Shown: piece after piece, positions 52,985 to 61,576 of the stretch
How the letters are laid out: each line of letters begins with the position of its first letter
Position numbering within the stretch: position 1 is the first letter of the stretch
Assembly: GCA_963814975.1 (NCBI GenBank)
Contig: CAWFFB010000022.1
Location: 310,001 to 374,000 of the forward strand
DNA: 64,000 nucleotides
Origin: CAVUXJ01 sp963814975
GTDB taxonomy: Bacteria; Acidobacteriota; Vicinamibacteria; Vicinamibacterales; CAVVIG01
Direction: 5' to 3'
The notes under the pieces: generated by a model
What the model was told of the DNA's origin: nothing
Seen by the model: only the letters and a program-made list of their open reading frames with translations
The model's database searches: none
Position numbers and translations under genes: made by a program

Positions 52985-54416
52985 TTAATCCTGCGTCGGA
53001 TCCCAGTTCTCGAGCTCGTGCTTCACATGCGACATGAACTCGTCTGCGACGGCGCCGTCGATGATGCGGTGGTCGTACCCGAGCGACAGATACGCCATCG
53101 GGCGAATCGCGATCGCATCGTCGATCACCACGGGGCGTTTTTCGATGTGGCCCACGCCCAGGATGGCAACCTGAGGCTGGTGAATGATGGGCATACCGAA
53201 AAGCGCGCCGAATACCCCGGGATTCGTAATGGTAAAGGTGCCGCCGGTCACTTCGTCGGGCTTGAGATGCTTGCTCCGGGCTCGTGTGGCGAGATCGGCG
53301 ACCGCACGTGACAACCCCAGGAGATTCTTCTCGTCGGCGCCCTTGATAACCGGGACGATGAGGCCCCAATCGAGCGCGACGGCAATTCCTAGGTTGATCC
53401 CCTGATGGTAAACGATGGTTTCGCCGTCGACGGATGCGTTCATGACCGGTACGGCACGCAGGGCGTTGACGACGGCTTTCAAGATGAACGACAGGTACGT
53501 GAGCTTCGCGCCGGCGCGTTCGTACGCCGCCTTTTTTGCATCGCGAGCCTGGGTCACGCGTGTGAAATTCACCTCGAAGACGGTATGTACATGCGCCGAG
53601 GTGCGGCGGCTGGCGAGCATGTGCTCGGCGATTCGCTTCCGCATCACCGTCATCGGCACGACCTGGCCGACCAAACCGGCGCCATACGCCTGCCCCGATC
53701 GAGCTTGCCGGGCAGAAGGTGGCGGCCCTCCGGGGTCCTTCTCTCCAACAGGTTCAGGGCGGCCGGTGCTAGCGGCCGGCCGTGACAGGGACCGTCCGGG
53801 GGCTCCTTGTGAAGAGGTTCCAAGTTCGCCGGTCCCGCCGATGAACCCAAGAATGTCGTTCTTCGTGACCCGCCCCGCGATGCCAGTGCCCTTCATCTGT
53901 GAGATATCGACGCCATGCTCCTTCGCAATCTTCCTGACCAGCGGCGAAGAGCGCTGCCGGATTCTCTCGTCCAGCGAGGTGGACTCGCCGGCCGGCGGCG
54001 ACGTGTTGTCAGATTTGCCCTCCGGCGTCGCGACTTGTTCAGGACGAACCTGAGCCTGCGATTGGGGCGACGTCTGGCCGGCTTCCACTTCTGGGGCGGG
54101 AGCGCTGCTGGGGCGCGGGGCCTCGACTGCGGGGAGGTGCCGCCGCTGGCGGGGCCTTCACCGAAGAGGTGGCGTCTCCGGCGGACCCAATGACGGCCAC
54201 CACGCTGTTCACCGGAACTGTGTCGCCCACCTTGGCCCGGATCTCGGTCACGACGCCGGCAACCGGAGATGGGATCTCGGCGTCGACCTTATCGGTCGAG
54301 ATCTCGAAGAGCGGCTCGTCCCGCTCGACGGCGTCCCCGACCTTCTTGATCCAGCGGACGATAGTGCCCTCGGCAATCGACTCGCCCATCTGGGGCATCA
54401 CGACATCGGTAGGCAT
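52985..54416 (-). pseudogene. 2-oxo acid dehydrogenase E2, dihydrolipoyl acyltransferase (single frameshift)
   Basis: About 476 codons. The N-terminal lipoyl domain (VVMPQMGESIAEGTIVRWIKK; lipoyl Lys in EISTDKVDAE) is in one frame. After a one-base shift near 54090-54130, in the Pro/Ala-rich linker, the peripheral subunit-binding domain (SSPLVRKIAKEHGVD) and catalytic acyltransferase domain (DHRIIDGAVA; VTGGTFTITNPG) follow. The span is three-fold plus one base, consistent with one inserted base. It forms the core of the complex with E1 (10.9 kb) and E3. Confidence 0.87.
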
Positions 54417-54427
54417 AACAGATCCCT

Positions 54428-54540
54428 GAATTTGGTCATTGGATCATCTAGTCATTGCCGCTCGTGCGGGCTCAGTGATTTGCAGGACTGAACAAGATCC
54501 AATCAATGCGTCGATGATGAGATGACCAATGACTCAATTC
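54428..54540. repeat. Intergenic inverted repeat, GATGACCA family (copy 3)
   Basis: GAATT..GTCATTGG.TCATCT (54428-54456) pairs with its near reverse complement (54513-54540) allowing one bulge. It fills the gap between the lpd stop and the E2 start. Confidence 0.6.
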
Positions 54541-54544
54541 CGTG

Positions 54545-55990
54545 TCACAAGTGAAGCGCCGCGCCATGCGCGGCATGCGCCGCCTCTCCGACGGCTTCCG
54601 CCATCGTCGGGTGCGCGTGGATCGTGTGCATGAGCTCTTCGACCGTCGACTCGAGCCGCAACGCCACGGTCGCTTCCGCCACGAGCTCGGTCGAGCGCGC
54701 GCCAATCATGTGCACGCCGAGCAGCTCGTCGTACTTCTTGTCGGCGACAATCTTGACGAAGCCGTCGATTTCGCCGGCCATCTTGGCGCGCCCCAGCACG
54801 CCGAAGGGGAACGTTCCGATTCGGAGGTCGAAGCCGCGTTCAGCGGCTTCGCGCTCGGTCAGGCCGACGCTGCCGATCTCCGGGTCGCAGTATGTGCAGC
54901 CAGGCACGTGGTCGTAATTGAGCGGCCGCACATCCCGGCCGGCGATACGCTCCGCGGTGATGATTCCCTCGGCTGACGACACGTGAGCAAGCTGCGGGTG
55001 TCCGGCGGCCCCCAATGTAATCACATCGCCAATCGCCGAGATGCCGCGCACACTGGTCCGATATTGCGCGTCGACCTTGACATAACCCTGTTCGAGCTGC
55101 AGGCCCCTGCCTTCCGCGTCGAGGCCAGCCGTGACCGGACTGCGTCCGGTTGCCACGAGCAAATACTCGACGCGGATCTTCAGGGTCTTGCCATCGGTGA
55201 GTTGCGCTTCGATGTCGACTCCATCACCGATCGCCGCCGCGCTTGTAACCCGGGCCCCGGTATGTGCGGTAATGCCCTGCTTACGGAACGATTTCTCCAG
55301 TTCCGCCGACACCGCCTCGTCCTCGACGGGCACCAGCCGTGGCAGCAGCTCGAAGATCGTCACGTCACTGCCGAAGCGGCGGAAGATGCTGGCGAACTCC
55401 ACGCCGACCGCTCCGCTTCCAAGTATCGCAATCGAGGCCGGTACCGCACGCAAACCAATCGCCTCATCGCTGGTGATGATGCGCGTCCGGTCGATGGAGA
55501 TACCGGGGACCACCCGCGGCGCCGAGCCGGTGGCGATGATGATTTCCTTGCGCGCGAGCAATGACTGCTTCTCGCCTTCGAAGACGTCAACCGTCTGGGT
55601 CTCGCCGCGTCCCGTCAGCCGGGCAGTTCCCTTGATCCAGTCGATCTTGTTCTTTTTGAAGAGGAACTCGATGCCCTTCGTCAGGCCGGAGACGATCCGG
55701 TCCTTGCGCGCTTGAACCTGCAGCATGTTGATGCCGACAGGGACCCGCTCCGAGCCTTCCGGAGGGCCGATCGTCACACCCCACTCCTTGGCGCCCTGGA
55801 CGATCTTCAGAGCATGCGCGTGCTCGAGCAGCGCCTTGGTGGGAATGCATCCCCACAGCAGGCACGTCCCGCCGAGGGCGCTCTGCTTCTCGACGACCGC
55901 AACCTTGAGTCCAAGCTGAGCGGCTCTGATCGCGGCCACGTAGCCGCCTGTGCCCGCACCGATCACGACGACGTCGTATTCGTTCGCCAC
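54545..55990 (-). CDS. lpdA: Dihydrolipoyl dehydrogenase
   Basis: A 481-residue flavoprotein disulfide reductase: VVIGAGTGGYVAAIRAAQLG, redox pair in GGTCLLWGCIPTKAL, NAD motif ILGSGAVGVEFASIF, and C-terminal His-Glu region HAHPTMAEAVGEA. It re-oxidises the lipoyl arm of E2. The start is GTG 55990. First gene of the lpd-E2-lipB run on this strand. Confidence 0.95.
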   Translation of the reverse strand: MANEYDVVVIGAGTGGYVAAIRAAQLGLKVAVVEKQSALGGTCLLWGCIPTKALLEHAHALKIVQGAKEWGVTIGPPEGSERVPVGINMLQVQARKDRIVSGLTKGIEFLFKKNKIDWIKGTARLTGRGETQTVDVFEGEKQSLLARKEIIIATGSAPRVVPGISIDRTRIITSDEAIGLRAVPASIAILGSGAVGVEFASIFRRFGSDVTIFELLPRLVPVEDEAVSAELEKSFRKQGITAHTGARVTSAAAIGDGVDIEAQLTDGKTLKIRVEYLLVATGRSPVTAGLDAEGRGLQLEQGYVKVDAQYRTSVRGISAIGDVITLGAAGHPQLAHVSSAEGIITAERIAGRDVRPLNYDHVPGCTYCDPEIGSVGLTEREAAERGFDLRIGTFPFGVLGRAKMAGEIDGFVKIVADKKYDELLGVHMIGARSTELVAEATVALRLESTVEELMHTIHAHPTMAEAVGEAAHAAHGAALHL

Positions 55991-56010
55991 TCGTGGAACG
56001 ACCTATTTCT

Positions 56011-56292
56011 TCAAGGAGGACAACGGGACGAAGGCCGTGGACGCGGACTGCAAGGGGGGGCGGCCGCCGTGTCCGCCCCCGTCTGACCCTCGAGCCGGCC
56101 GACCCGCGCACGCAGCTGGCCATACTCGTAGCGCAGCTCCCAATACGACTCGGTGAGGCGGTCGAGCCGCCGGGACGCCTGCCGTGCCCGCGCGAGGGCA
56201 GCAACAGCGAGGACGAGTGCCGCGCCGATCGACAACCACTGTAAAGTCAACAAGGAAGCCATCTGAAACAAAACCTGTCCAAGAGTGTCCAT
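56011..56292 (-). CDS. Small membrane/coiled-coil protein
   Basis: About 93 residues from ATG 56292 (TTG 56313 also possible). A membrane helix (LSIGAALVLAVAALA) is followed by a basic coiled-coil-like stretch (ASRRLDRLTESYWELRYEYGQLRARVGRLEGQ) and a Pro-rich tail. No family is recognised. It lies upstream of lpd and diverges from the sigma54 regulator. Confidence 0.5.
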   Translation of the reverse strand: MDTLGQVLFQMASLLTLQWLSIGAALVLAVAALARARQASRRLDRLTESYWELRYEYGQLRARVGRLEGQTGADTAAAPPCSPRPRPSSRCPP

Positions 56293-56358
56293 CGAATAGC
56301 GAATGGCTTGCAACAGTAGTCGCTGCCTGCCACAATACCGCCCGCCCCTCCTAACACG

Positions 56359-57747
56359 ATGAACCAGAAGCCCAAGACCGTCCTCATTGTCGACGACGAC
56401 GAGGGGATGCGCGACATATTGACCGCGATATTCAAGCGGGAGTACCGCGTGCTGCGGGTCGGCAGCGGAGAGGCGGCTCTACCGATTCTGAATCGAGAGG
56501 ATGTCGATCTGGTTCTGCTCGATGTCCGGCTGCCCGGCATTAGCGGGTTCGAGCTGCTTTGTATCGTCAAAGAGAACTACAGCCTGGTCGAGGTCATCAT
56601 GATCTCGGCGATCCAAGAGGTTGAAACCGCCGTTCAGGCGATGAAGCACGGCGCCTACCACTACGTCACCAAGGATTTCGACTCCGACCAACTCCGGTCG
56701 CTCGTCGGCAATGCCAGCGAACGGCAGGACCTGAACCGGCAGGTGTTGACGCTGTCGGCCCAGGTCGCCGATCAGACCGAGCGCGAGTTCGTCGTCGGAT
56801 CGAGCAAGAACACGCGCGACATCGTCGATCTGGTTCACAAGATCGCGAAGCTGCCGGCCACGGTGTTGATTCTCGGGGAGAGCGGCACGGGAAAGGAGCT
56901 GCTCGCACGGCTCATTCACCGCGAGGCGGGCGATTCCGGTGCGCCCTTCATTGCCGTGAATCTCGCCGCGATTCCGAGGGAGCTTGCCGAAAGCGCCTTG
57001 TTTGGCCACGAGCGTGGCGCGTTCACCGGCGCCCATCGCCAGCAACTCGGCAAGTTCGAGCTGGCGTCGAACGGCACATTGTTCCTCGACGAAATCGGCG
57101 ATCTTCGAATGGACCTGCAAGCCAAGCTGTTACGGGCAATCCAGGAGGGCGAGATCGAGCGCGTCGGCGGGACCAAGCCGATCAAAACGGAGTTCCGGCT
57201 GATTGCCGCCACCAACGTCGACCTGGAGAAAGCCGTCAAGGAAGGGCGGTTCCGCGAAGATCTCTACTACCGGCTCAACGTGATTCCGATCAAGCTTCCG
57301 CCGCTGCGTGAACGAATCGAAGACATCCCGCCACTCGCGGAGTTCTTTCTACGGCGCTACAACGCGCGCTTCAGAAAACACATCCAGGGCATCACCGACT
57401 CCACGATGTCGATGCTCGGAAAGTACTGGTGGCCCGGCAATATTCGCGAGCTCGAGAATCTCATCGAGCGGCTGGTCGCCGTGACCGACAAGGACTACAT
57501 CTCGGAGGAGGATCTCCCGCTCGAGTTCCACTTCGCACAACTGGAGCCCAAGGGCACGCATGTCGGAAGCCTGTTCGAGGAGGCGACGATCACATTCGAG
57601 CGAAACTTCATTCTGCGAGCGCTGGAGAAATGCGCGTGGAACGTCACGGCCACGGCCGAATACCTTGGAATTCCTCTAAGTACGTTGAAATACAAGATGG
57701 ACCGACTGGAAGTGCGTCAGATAGCCAAGCGGCTACGAGGCGCGTAG
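56359..57747 (+). CDS. NtrC-family sigma54-dependent response regulator
   Basis: A 462-residue regulator in the standard order: receiver with phospho-Asp D55 (LLDVRLPG), AAA+ domain with Walker A GESGTGKE (173-180), GAFTGA (220-225, contacts sigma54), Walker B LFLDEIGDL, R-finger region REDLYYRLNV, and a Fis-type helix-turn-helix (VTATAEYLGIPLSTLKYKMDRL). It should activate sigma54 promoters. A -24/-12 promoter and an upstream dyad follow directly, and the histidine kinase at 61.6 kb is the likely partner. Confidence 0.94.
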   Translation: MNQKPKTVLIVDDDEGMRDILTAIFKREYRVLRVGSGEAALPILNREDVDLVLLDVRLPGISGFELLCIVKENYSLVEVIMISAIQEVETAVQAMKHGAYHYVTKDFDSDQLRSLVGNASERQDLNRQVLTLSAQVADQTEREFVVGSSKNTRDIVDLVHKIAKLPATVLILGESGTGKELLARLIHREAGDSGAPFIAVNLAAIPRELAESALFGHERGAFTGAHRQQLGKFELASNGTLFLDEIGDLRMDLQAKLLRAIQEGEIERVGGTKPIKTEFRLIAATNVDLEKAVKEGRFREDLYYRLNVIPIKLPPLRERIEDIPPLAEFFLRRYNARFRKHIQGITDSTMSMLGKYWWPGNIRELENLIERLVAVTDKDYISEEDLPLEFHFAQLEPKGTHVGSLFEEATITFERNFILRALEKCAWNVTATAEYLGIPLSTLKYKMDRLEVRQIAKRLRGA

Positions 57748-57882
57748 GTCGCCAGGCCCGTCTACAAGGCCGACAGAAACCTGCCCTCTCGAGTCAGACC
57801 CTTGTCCACCCGGCGCAAGTGCATGAGGCGTCAGGCCTAACGGTCCGAAATACAACCTGCCCCCTTCGAGGCCTAGACAGTA

Positions 57883-57907
57883 TGTTGCCCGCACCCTTGC
57901 GGGAACA
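57883..57907. promoter_or_regulatory. Candidate enhancer (UAS) dyad for the NtrC-type regulator
   Basis: TGTTGCCCGCA-CCCT-TGCGGGAACA is a palindrome with one unpaired base. Its centre is about 120 bp before the predicted sigma54 start site, the usual distance for an NtrC-family binding site. A second CGGGAAC lies at 57922. Confidence 0.5.
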
Positions 57908-57916
57908 CAAGCGCAC

Positions 57917-57934
57917 GGCTCCGGGAACGGAGCC
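57917..57934. terminator. Short hairpin after the regulator gene
   Basis: GGCTCC-GGGAAC-GGAGCC gives a 6-bp stem. No T-run follows, so it could be a weak terminator or part of the enhancer region. Confidence 0.35.
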
Positions 57935-57988
57935 ACGAGCAAACCCGTTTTCTTCAATAAGCACGCGAATTCCGCGATCCGCGTTCAG

Positions 57989-58004
57989 TGGAACACGCGT
58001 TGCA
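57989..58004 (+). promoter_or_regulatory. Sigma54 (-24/-12) promoter
   Basis: TGGAACACGCGTTGCA fits TGGCAC-N5-TTGCA with the invariant GG-N10-GC spacing and a perfect TTGCA; two less conserved bases differ. It is 102 bp before the radical SAM ATG and just downstream of a sigma54 activator gene. Start site expected near 58015. Confidence 0.72.
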
Positions 58005-58105
58005 GCCTTACCCTGTCACGACGGCTCGATCGTTTCGCAACCAAAAATTGTTCCCCGCAGAAAATTCCACGCCGCTTGGTTTTGCGGTCCGAGTCTGGAG
58101 AGAGC

Positions 58106-59506
58106 ATGCAGGCTTCTATCTTCAACGTGTGTGTGCCGCTACCGGCACGGGACGAAGTTTTTCTGATGAACACGCTGACCGACGCGCAGTTCATCGTGTC
58201 GTCGGATGTTGCAGCTCTGCTGGCTCGCGACGATCTCGACCGATCGCACCTCGACGGAGACGGGACTCGGGACGCGTTCGCATTGCTCAGCGACAACGGT
58301 TTTCTCGTCCCCGACCGCGCGCATGATCGACGCGCGCTCGATACCTACATGACGCGGGTGACGAGCGACGCCTCCGAACTCCACATCACGCTGCTCACGA
58401 CCCTGCAGTGCAACTTCGCGTGCGACTACTGTTTCCAGGGCGATCACGGCGACTACAACAAGTTCGCCGAGAAAATGAGCCTCGAGACGGCGCAGAAGGT
58501 CGGCGACTGGGTCGAGCGCGAGCTCGAGCGCGTCGCCCCCGAGCGGCTCACGATGCAGTTCTTCGGCGGCGAGCCGCTGCTCAATCTTCCGGTCCTCTAC
58601 TACCTGTCGGAGCGGCTGTCGGCCTTTTCTCGGGCGCGAGGCGTGACGATGGTGATCACCATCATCACCAACGGCCTGCTGATGACGCCGGAAGTGGTCG
58701 ATCGATTGCTGCCGTTCGGGCTCCGGGGCATCAAGATCACGCTCGACGGCGACCGCGACACCCACAACCGCATGCGTCCGCTGCGGGGCGGCCAGGGCAC
58801 CTTCGATCGCATTGTCGAAAACGTGCGCCGGGTGGCCGATCGGGTCGCGATCGCGATTGGCGGTAACTTCGACGAAAGCTCCGTCGACAGCTTTCCCGCG
58901 CTGCTGGACTTCCTCAAGGATCAGGAGTTCGCCGACAAGCTGGTGGGGGTGAACTTCAAGCCGGTCGTTCGCGACATGTCGGCCGCGAAGCCCAAGGGGA
59001 TCCTGACGCTGACGCCTGTCAACCAGGACGGCAAGCCGCTGGGCGGCAGTTGCATGACCGCCGCTGGAGAAGGATCCGGCTCGGCCTGTGGCTCGTGCAA
59101 TCTCACCGACAAGATGACGTTCTTGCGGGACGAAACAAAACTGCGCGGCTTCCCGACCCCCGACGGGGTACACGGCGGGCCCTGTCACGTGCACATGAAG
59201 CATGCACACACGATCGGGACGGATGGGTCGCTGTATGCCTGCGCGGGGTTTACAGGCGACAAGAAGCAATCGACTGGACACATTGACGACAGGCGCGAAG
59301 AGTGGCGCGAATCCGCGCTCGAGCGCTTCGAACGGCTGCACCCCTGGAAGGAATGTGGCGACTGCGCGTTCATCCCCGTCTGTGCCGGGGGGTGCGTCGC
59401 GGCTTCGCACATGGAGGTTGGCGACATGAACATGCCGTCATGCCACAAGCGGAGTTTTGAATCGGCGGTCATTTCGCTGGCACATGACGTGGCCAGCGCA
59501 GCTTAG
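58106..59506 (+). CDS. Radical SAM/SPASM peptide-modifying enzyme
   Basis: A 466-residue enzyme. The radical SAM Cys motif CNFACDYC is at residues 102-109 (CX3CX2C), followed by the GGEPLL SAM-binding element. The C-terminus is SPASM-like with many Cys (CHVHMKHAH, LYACAGF, C417/C420/C426/C430 in the CGDC...CAGGC run, and C446), fit for auxiliary iron-sulfur clusters. Such enzymes form carbon or thioether cross-links in ribosomal peptides. ATG 58106 has GGAG 5 nt upstream; TTG 58076 is less likely. Three tandem 30-aa peptide genes follow, the first after 10 nt. The exact chemistry is unknown. Confidence 0.88.
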   Translation: MQASIFNVCVPLPARDEVFLMNTLTDAQFIVSSDVAALLARDDLDRSHLDGDGTRDAFALLSDNGFLVPDRAHDRRALDTYMTRVTSDASELHITLLTTLQCNFACDYCFQGDHGDYNKFAEKMSLETAQKVGDWVERELERVAPERLTMQFFGGEPLLNLPVLYYLSERLSAFSRARGVTMVITIITNGLLMTPEVVDRLLPFGLRGIKITLDGDRDTHNRMRPLRGGQGTFDRIVENVRRVADRVAIAIGGNFDESSVDSFPALLDFLKDQEFADKLVGVNFKPVVRDMSAAKPKGILTLTPVNQDGKPLGGSCMTAAGEGSGSACGSCNLTDKMTFLRDETKLRGFPTPDGVHGGPCHVHMKHAHTIGTDGSLYACAGFTGDKKQSTGHIDDRREEWRESALERFERLHPWKECGDCAFIPVCAGGCVAASHMEVGDMNMPSCHKRSFESAVISLAHDVASAA

Positions 59507-59516
59507 GGAGATACAA

Positions 59517-59609
59517 ATGAAGATCACTGTTATCAAGAAGGCGACCAGCGTGAAACCCGTGATGGCGTGCCCGGTTATCATCGACGATTTCGCTTTGGCC
59601 AAGCGGTAG
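59517..59609 (+). CDS. Putative radical-SAM-modified precursor peptide, copy 1
   Basis: Thirty residues, beginning MKITVIKK and ending CPVIIDDFALAKR, with one Cys (position 18) and an Asp pair (23-24). The N-terminal half is basic. AGGGAG lies 7-8 nt before the ATG, and the gene starts 10 nt after the radical SAM stop. Proof of coding is the repetition: three copies differ at the DNA level mainly at silent sites. A precursor role is inferred from its neighbour. I know no named family with this sequence. Confidence 0.8.
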   Translation: MKITVIKKATSVKPVMACPVIIDDFALAKR

Positions 59610-59748
59610 CCCGCGCGACCTGTGATCGACTTCGAAAAGCGTCGCGCGCTCCGGCAGCTGGAGCTTGGCGACATGAACATCTAAGGTTTTGAATCGGCAG
59701 TCATTCGCTGGCACATGACGTGGCCGGCGCAGCTTAGGGAGATTACAA

Positions 59749-59841
59749 ATGAAGATCACTGTTATCAAGAAGGCGACCAGCGTGAAACCCGTGATGGCGT
59801 GCCCGGTTATCATCGACGATTTCGCTTTGGCCAAGCGGTAG
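59749..59841 (+). CDS. Putative radical-SAM-modified precursor peptide, copy 2
   Basis: The encoded 30 residues are identical to copy 1, and the peptide DNA is identical too. It is preceded by GGGAGATTACAA. The sequence before it is a decayed fragment of the maturase 3' end, with frame breaks, so selection appears to act on the peptide and not on the flanks. Confidence 0.78.
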   Translation: MKITVIKKATSVKPVMACPVIIDDFALAKR

Positions 59842-59989
59842 CCCCCGCGACACGTGATCGACTTCGACGCGCGTGGCGGCTTCGCAAATGGAGCGTGGCG
59901 ACCATGAGCATGAACATGTCACAGCAGAGGTCTGAATCGGCAGTCATCGTTGGCACATGACGTGGCCAACGCAGCACAGGGAGATTACA

Positions 59990-60082
59990 ATGAAGATCAC
60001 TGTTATCAAGAAAGCGACCAGCGTGAAACCCGTGATGGCGTGCCCGGTTATCATCGATGATTTCGTCTTGGCCAAGCGGTAG
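59990..60082 (+). CDS. Putative radical-SAM-modified precursor peptide, copy 3
   Basis: Thirty residues like copies 1 and 2 except Ala26 to Val. Base changes elsewhere are silent (AAG/AAA, GAC/GAT). GGGAG precedes the ATG. The stop is followed after 12 nt by the GTG of the solute-binding protein. The DNA differences show this copy is not an assembly echo of the others. Confidence 0.78.
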   Translation: MKITVIKKATSVKPVMACPVIIDDFVLAKR

Positions 60083-60094
60083 CCCGCGCCACCC

Positions 60095-61574
60095 GTGATC
60101 GACTTCGACACGAGTTCGCCCTGCGTTCGACGTACGACCGACGTCGCGGCGATAGCAGCCTTGTTGGTTGCGATGGCGGCGTGTGGGGGGCCCGACACGA
60201 CCGCAGCGGTTCCAACTGACGCCACGCTGAGCATCGGATTCGGGGAGAACCCTGAGGTCGGAATCCAGCAGGCCGTCAGGAATATCGCGCTCGAAGGCTT
60301 GGTGCGTATCGATAGGGATGGCCGTCCGAGACCGTGGTTGGCTGAACGATGGGAGGGCTCTCCGGACGGGATGACCCTGCGGCTTACGTTGCGTCCAGGT
60401 GCCACATTCCACAACGGACAGCCGGCGACCGCTCAAGCCGTCCGCGATATTGTTGCAAGAGATCTTCCGGAATACGTGGGACTCGTGTTTGACGACGTAG
60501 AGCGAATTCGAGCGTCGGCGCCTCACGAGTTGGAGTTCTCTTTGAAGCGGAGATCACGCTTTCTGTTGGAGGGACTCGACCTCCCGATTCAGCAGGATGG
60601 CGAATTGCCGATTGGGACCGGGCCCTTCTCTGTGAGCAATCGCACGCCAGCCGAAGTCGAAATGCACGCTAATTCCACCTACGGTGGTGGGAAGCCCCTA
60701 ATCGACCGAGATCGTGTTCAGGTCCTATGATTCGGTGAGGTCCGCCTGGGCGGATATGCTGCGGGACCGCGTTGACATGGTTTACGAGGTCGGCATCGAC
60801 GCCCTTGACTCGTTGAGTCTGTCGACTCAGATGAAGGTTTTTACGCTTCAGCGTCCTTATGCATTTCTCGTCTTTCTGAACGTTCGGAGCCCGAAGCTGC
60901 AGGACAAGGCGCTGCGACGCACTCTCAACGCGGCGATCGATCGGGACGCCTTGGTGACCCAAGCATTGAACAGCCGTGCTACGCCTGCAGACGGGCCCGT
61001 CTGGCCGCATCATTGGGCTTACGGTCAGGATCTTCCCCGTTTTCGGTTCCAGCCGCGCGGCGTGAAGAGCGGAAATGAACCCGTCCGACTTTCATGTCTC
61101 CTCATGACTGACCGCGCGCACGAGCGCATCGGCCTGGCGATGCAGCGTCAGCTTCGTGCAGTCGGCGTCGAGCTCGCACTTGAAGAAATGGCCTCGGATC
61201 GGCTTTTCGCACGTTTGCAGGCCGGCGATTTCGAGATGCTTCTGGTTGATGCACGAATGGGGCCCAGCATTTTGCAGCAGTACCTGTTCTGGCACTCGAA
61301 GGGGCCGAATAACTGGGGTCACTTCAGAAGTAGGGAAGTCGACGCAGCTTTTGACCAGATTCGTACCGCACCAGACGATCTGGCGTACAAAGCGGGGGTC
61401 GTGGCCCTGCAGCATGCTCTCGTCGACGATCCCCCCGCGATCTTCCTCGCCTGGGGCGAGCGGCTGCGCGCCGTCAGCACACGATTCGACGTGTACGAGG
61501 AGGCAGGCCGCGACATCCTGAGCACGGTGCGGCTCTGGCGGCCATTCCCACGGCGAATGGCCAGCAAGAACTGA
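60095..61574 (+). pseudogene. Family 5 extracellular solute-binding lipoprotein (one frameshift)
   Basis: About 492 codons of an oligopeptide-binding-type SBP. A lipoprotein signal (IAALLVAMAAC) leads to GLVRIDRDGRPRPWLAERWEGSPDG, LRLTLRPGATFHNGQPATAQAV and, after a one-base shift near 60708-60712, FRSYDSVRSAWADMLRDRVDMVYEV and ALRRTLNAAIDRDALV. The span is 3n+1, so one inserted base suffices. No permease or ATPase is nearby, so it probably binds a peptide for sensing rather than import. GTG 60095 is part of the duplicated unit. Ends 2 bp before the kinase. Confidence 0.82.
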
Positions 61575-61576
61575 AG

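Larger units (their letters stand above)
57748..58105. other. 358-bp control region between the regulator and the radical SAM gene
   Basis: The longest gene-free stretch of the window. It contains a dyad (57883-57907), a GGCTCC-GGGAAC-GGAGCC hairpin (57917-57934), a sigma54-type promoter (57989-58004) and about 90 nt of probable leader to the ATG at 58106. The 135 bp before the dyad show nothing I recognise. Confidence 0.6.
59394..60110 (+). repeat. Tandem duplication carrying three peptide genes
   Basis: Three units with peptide starts 232 and 241 bp apart. Each consists of sequence derived from the 3' end of the radical SAM gene (GGCGACATGAACAT, CTGAATCGGC-like, GGCACATGACGTGGCC), the peptide gene, and then GTGATCGACTTCGA, exactly 12 nt after each stop. 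In the last unit that GTG is the start of the solute-binding protein. So the duplicated segment ran from the maturase tail to the SBP head, leaving remnants of both between copies. Confidence 0.85.

Noticed and set aside
59479..59495. TGGCAC...GTGGCC inside each repeat unit looks like a second sigma54 promoter before the peptide genes.
   Set aside because: The spacing between GG and GC is 11, not the required 10, and the -12 part is TGGC rather than TTGC. It is simply maturase coding sequence copied in the repeat.
59394..60110. Regular ~235-bp repeats considered as a CRISPR array or an IS end.
   Set aside because: Repeats are long and coding, the spacers are themselves homologous, and no cas or transposase gene is present.
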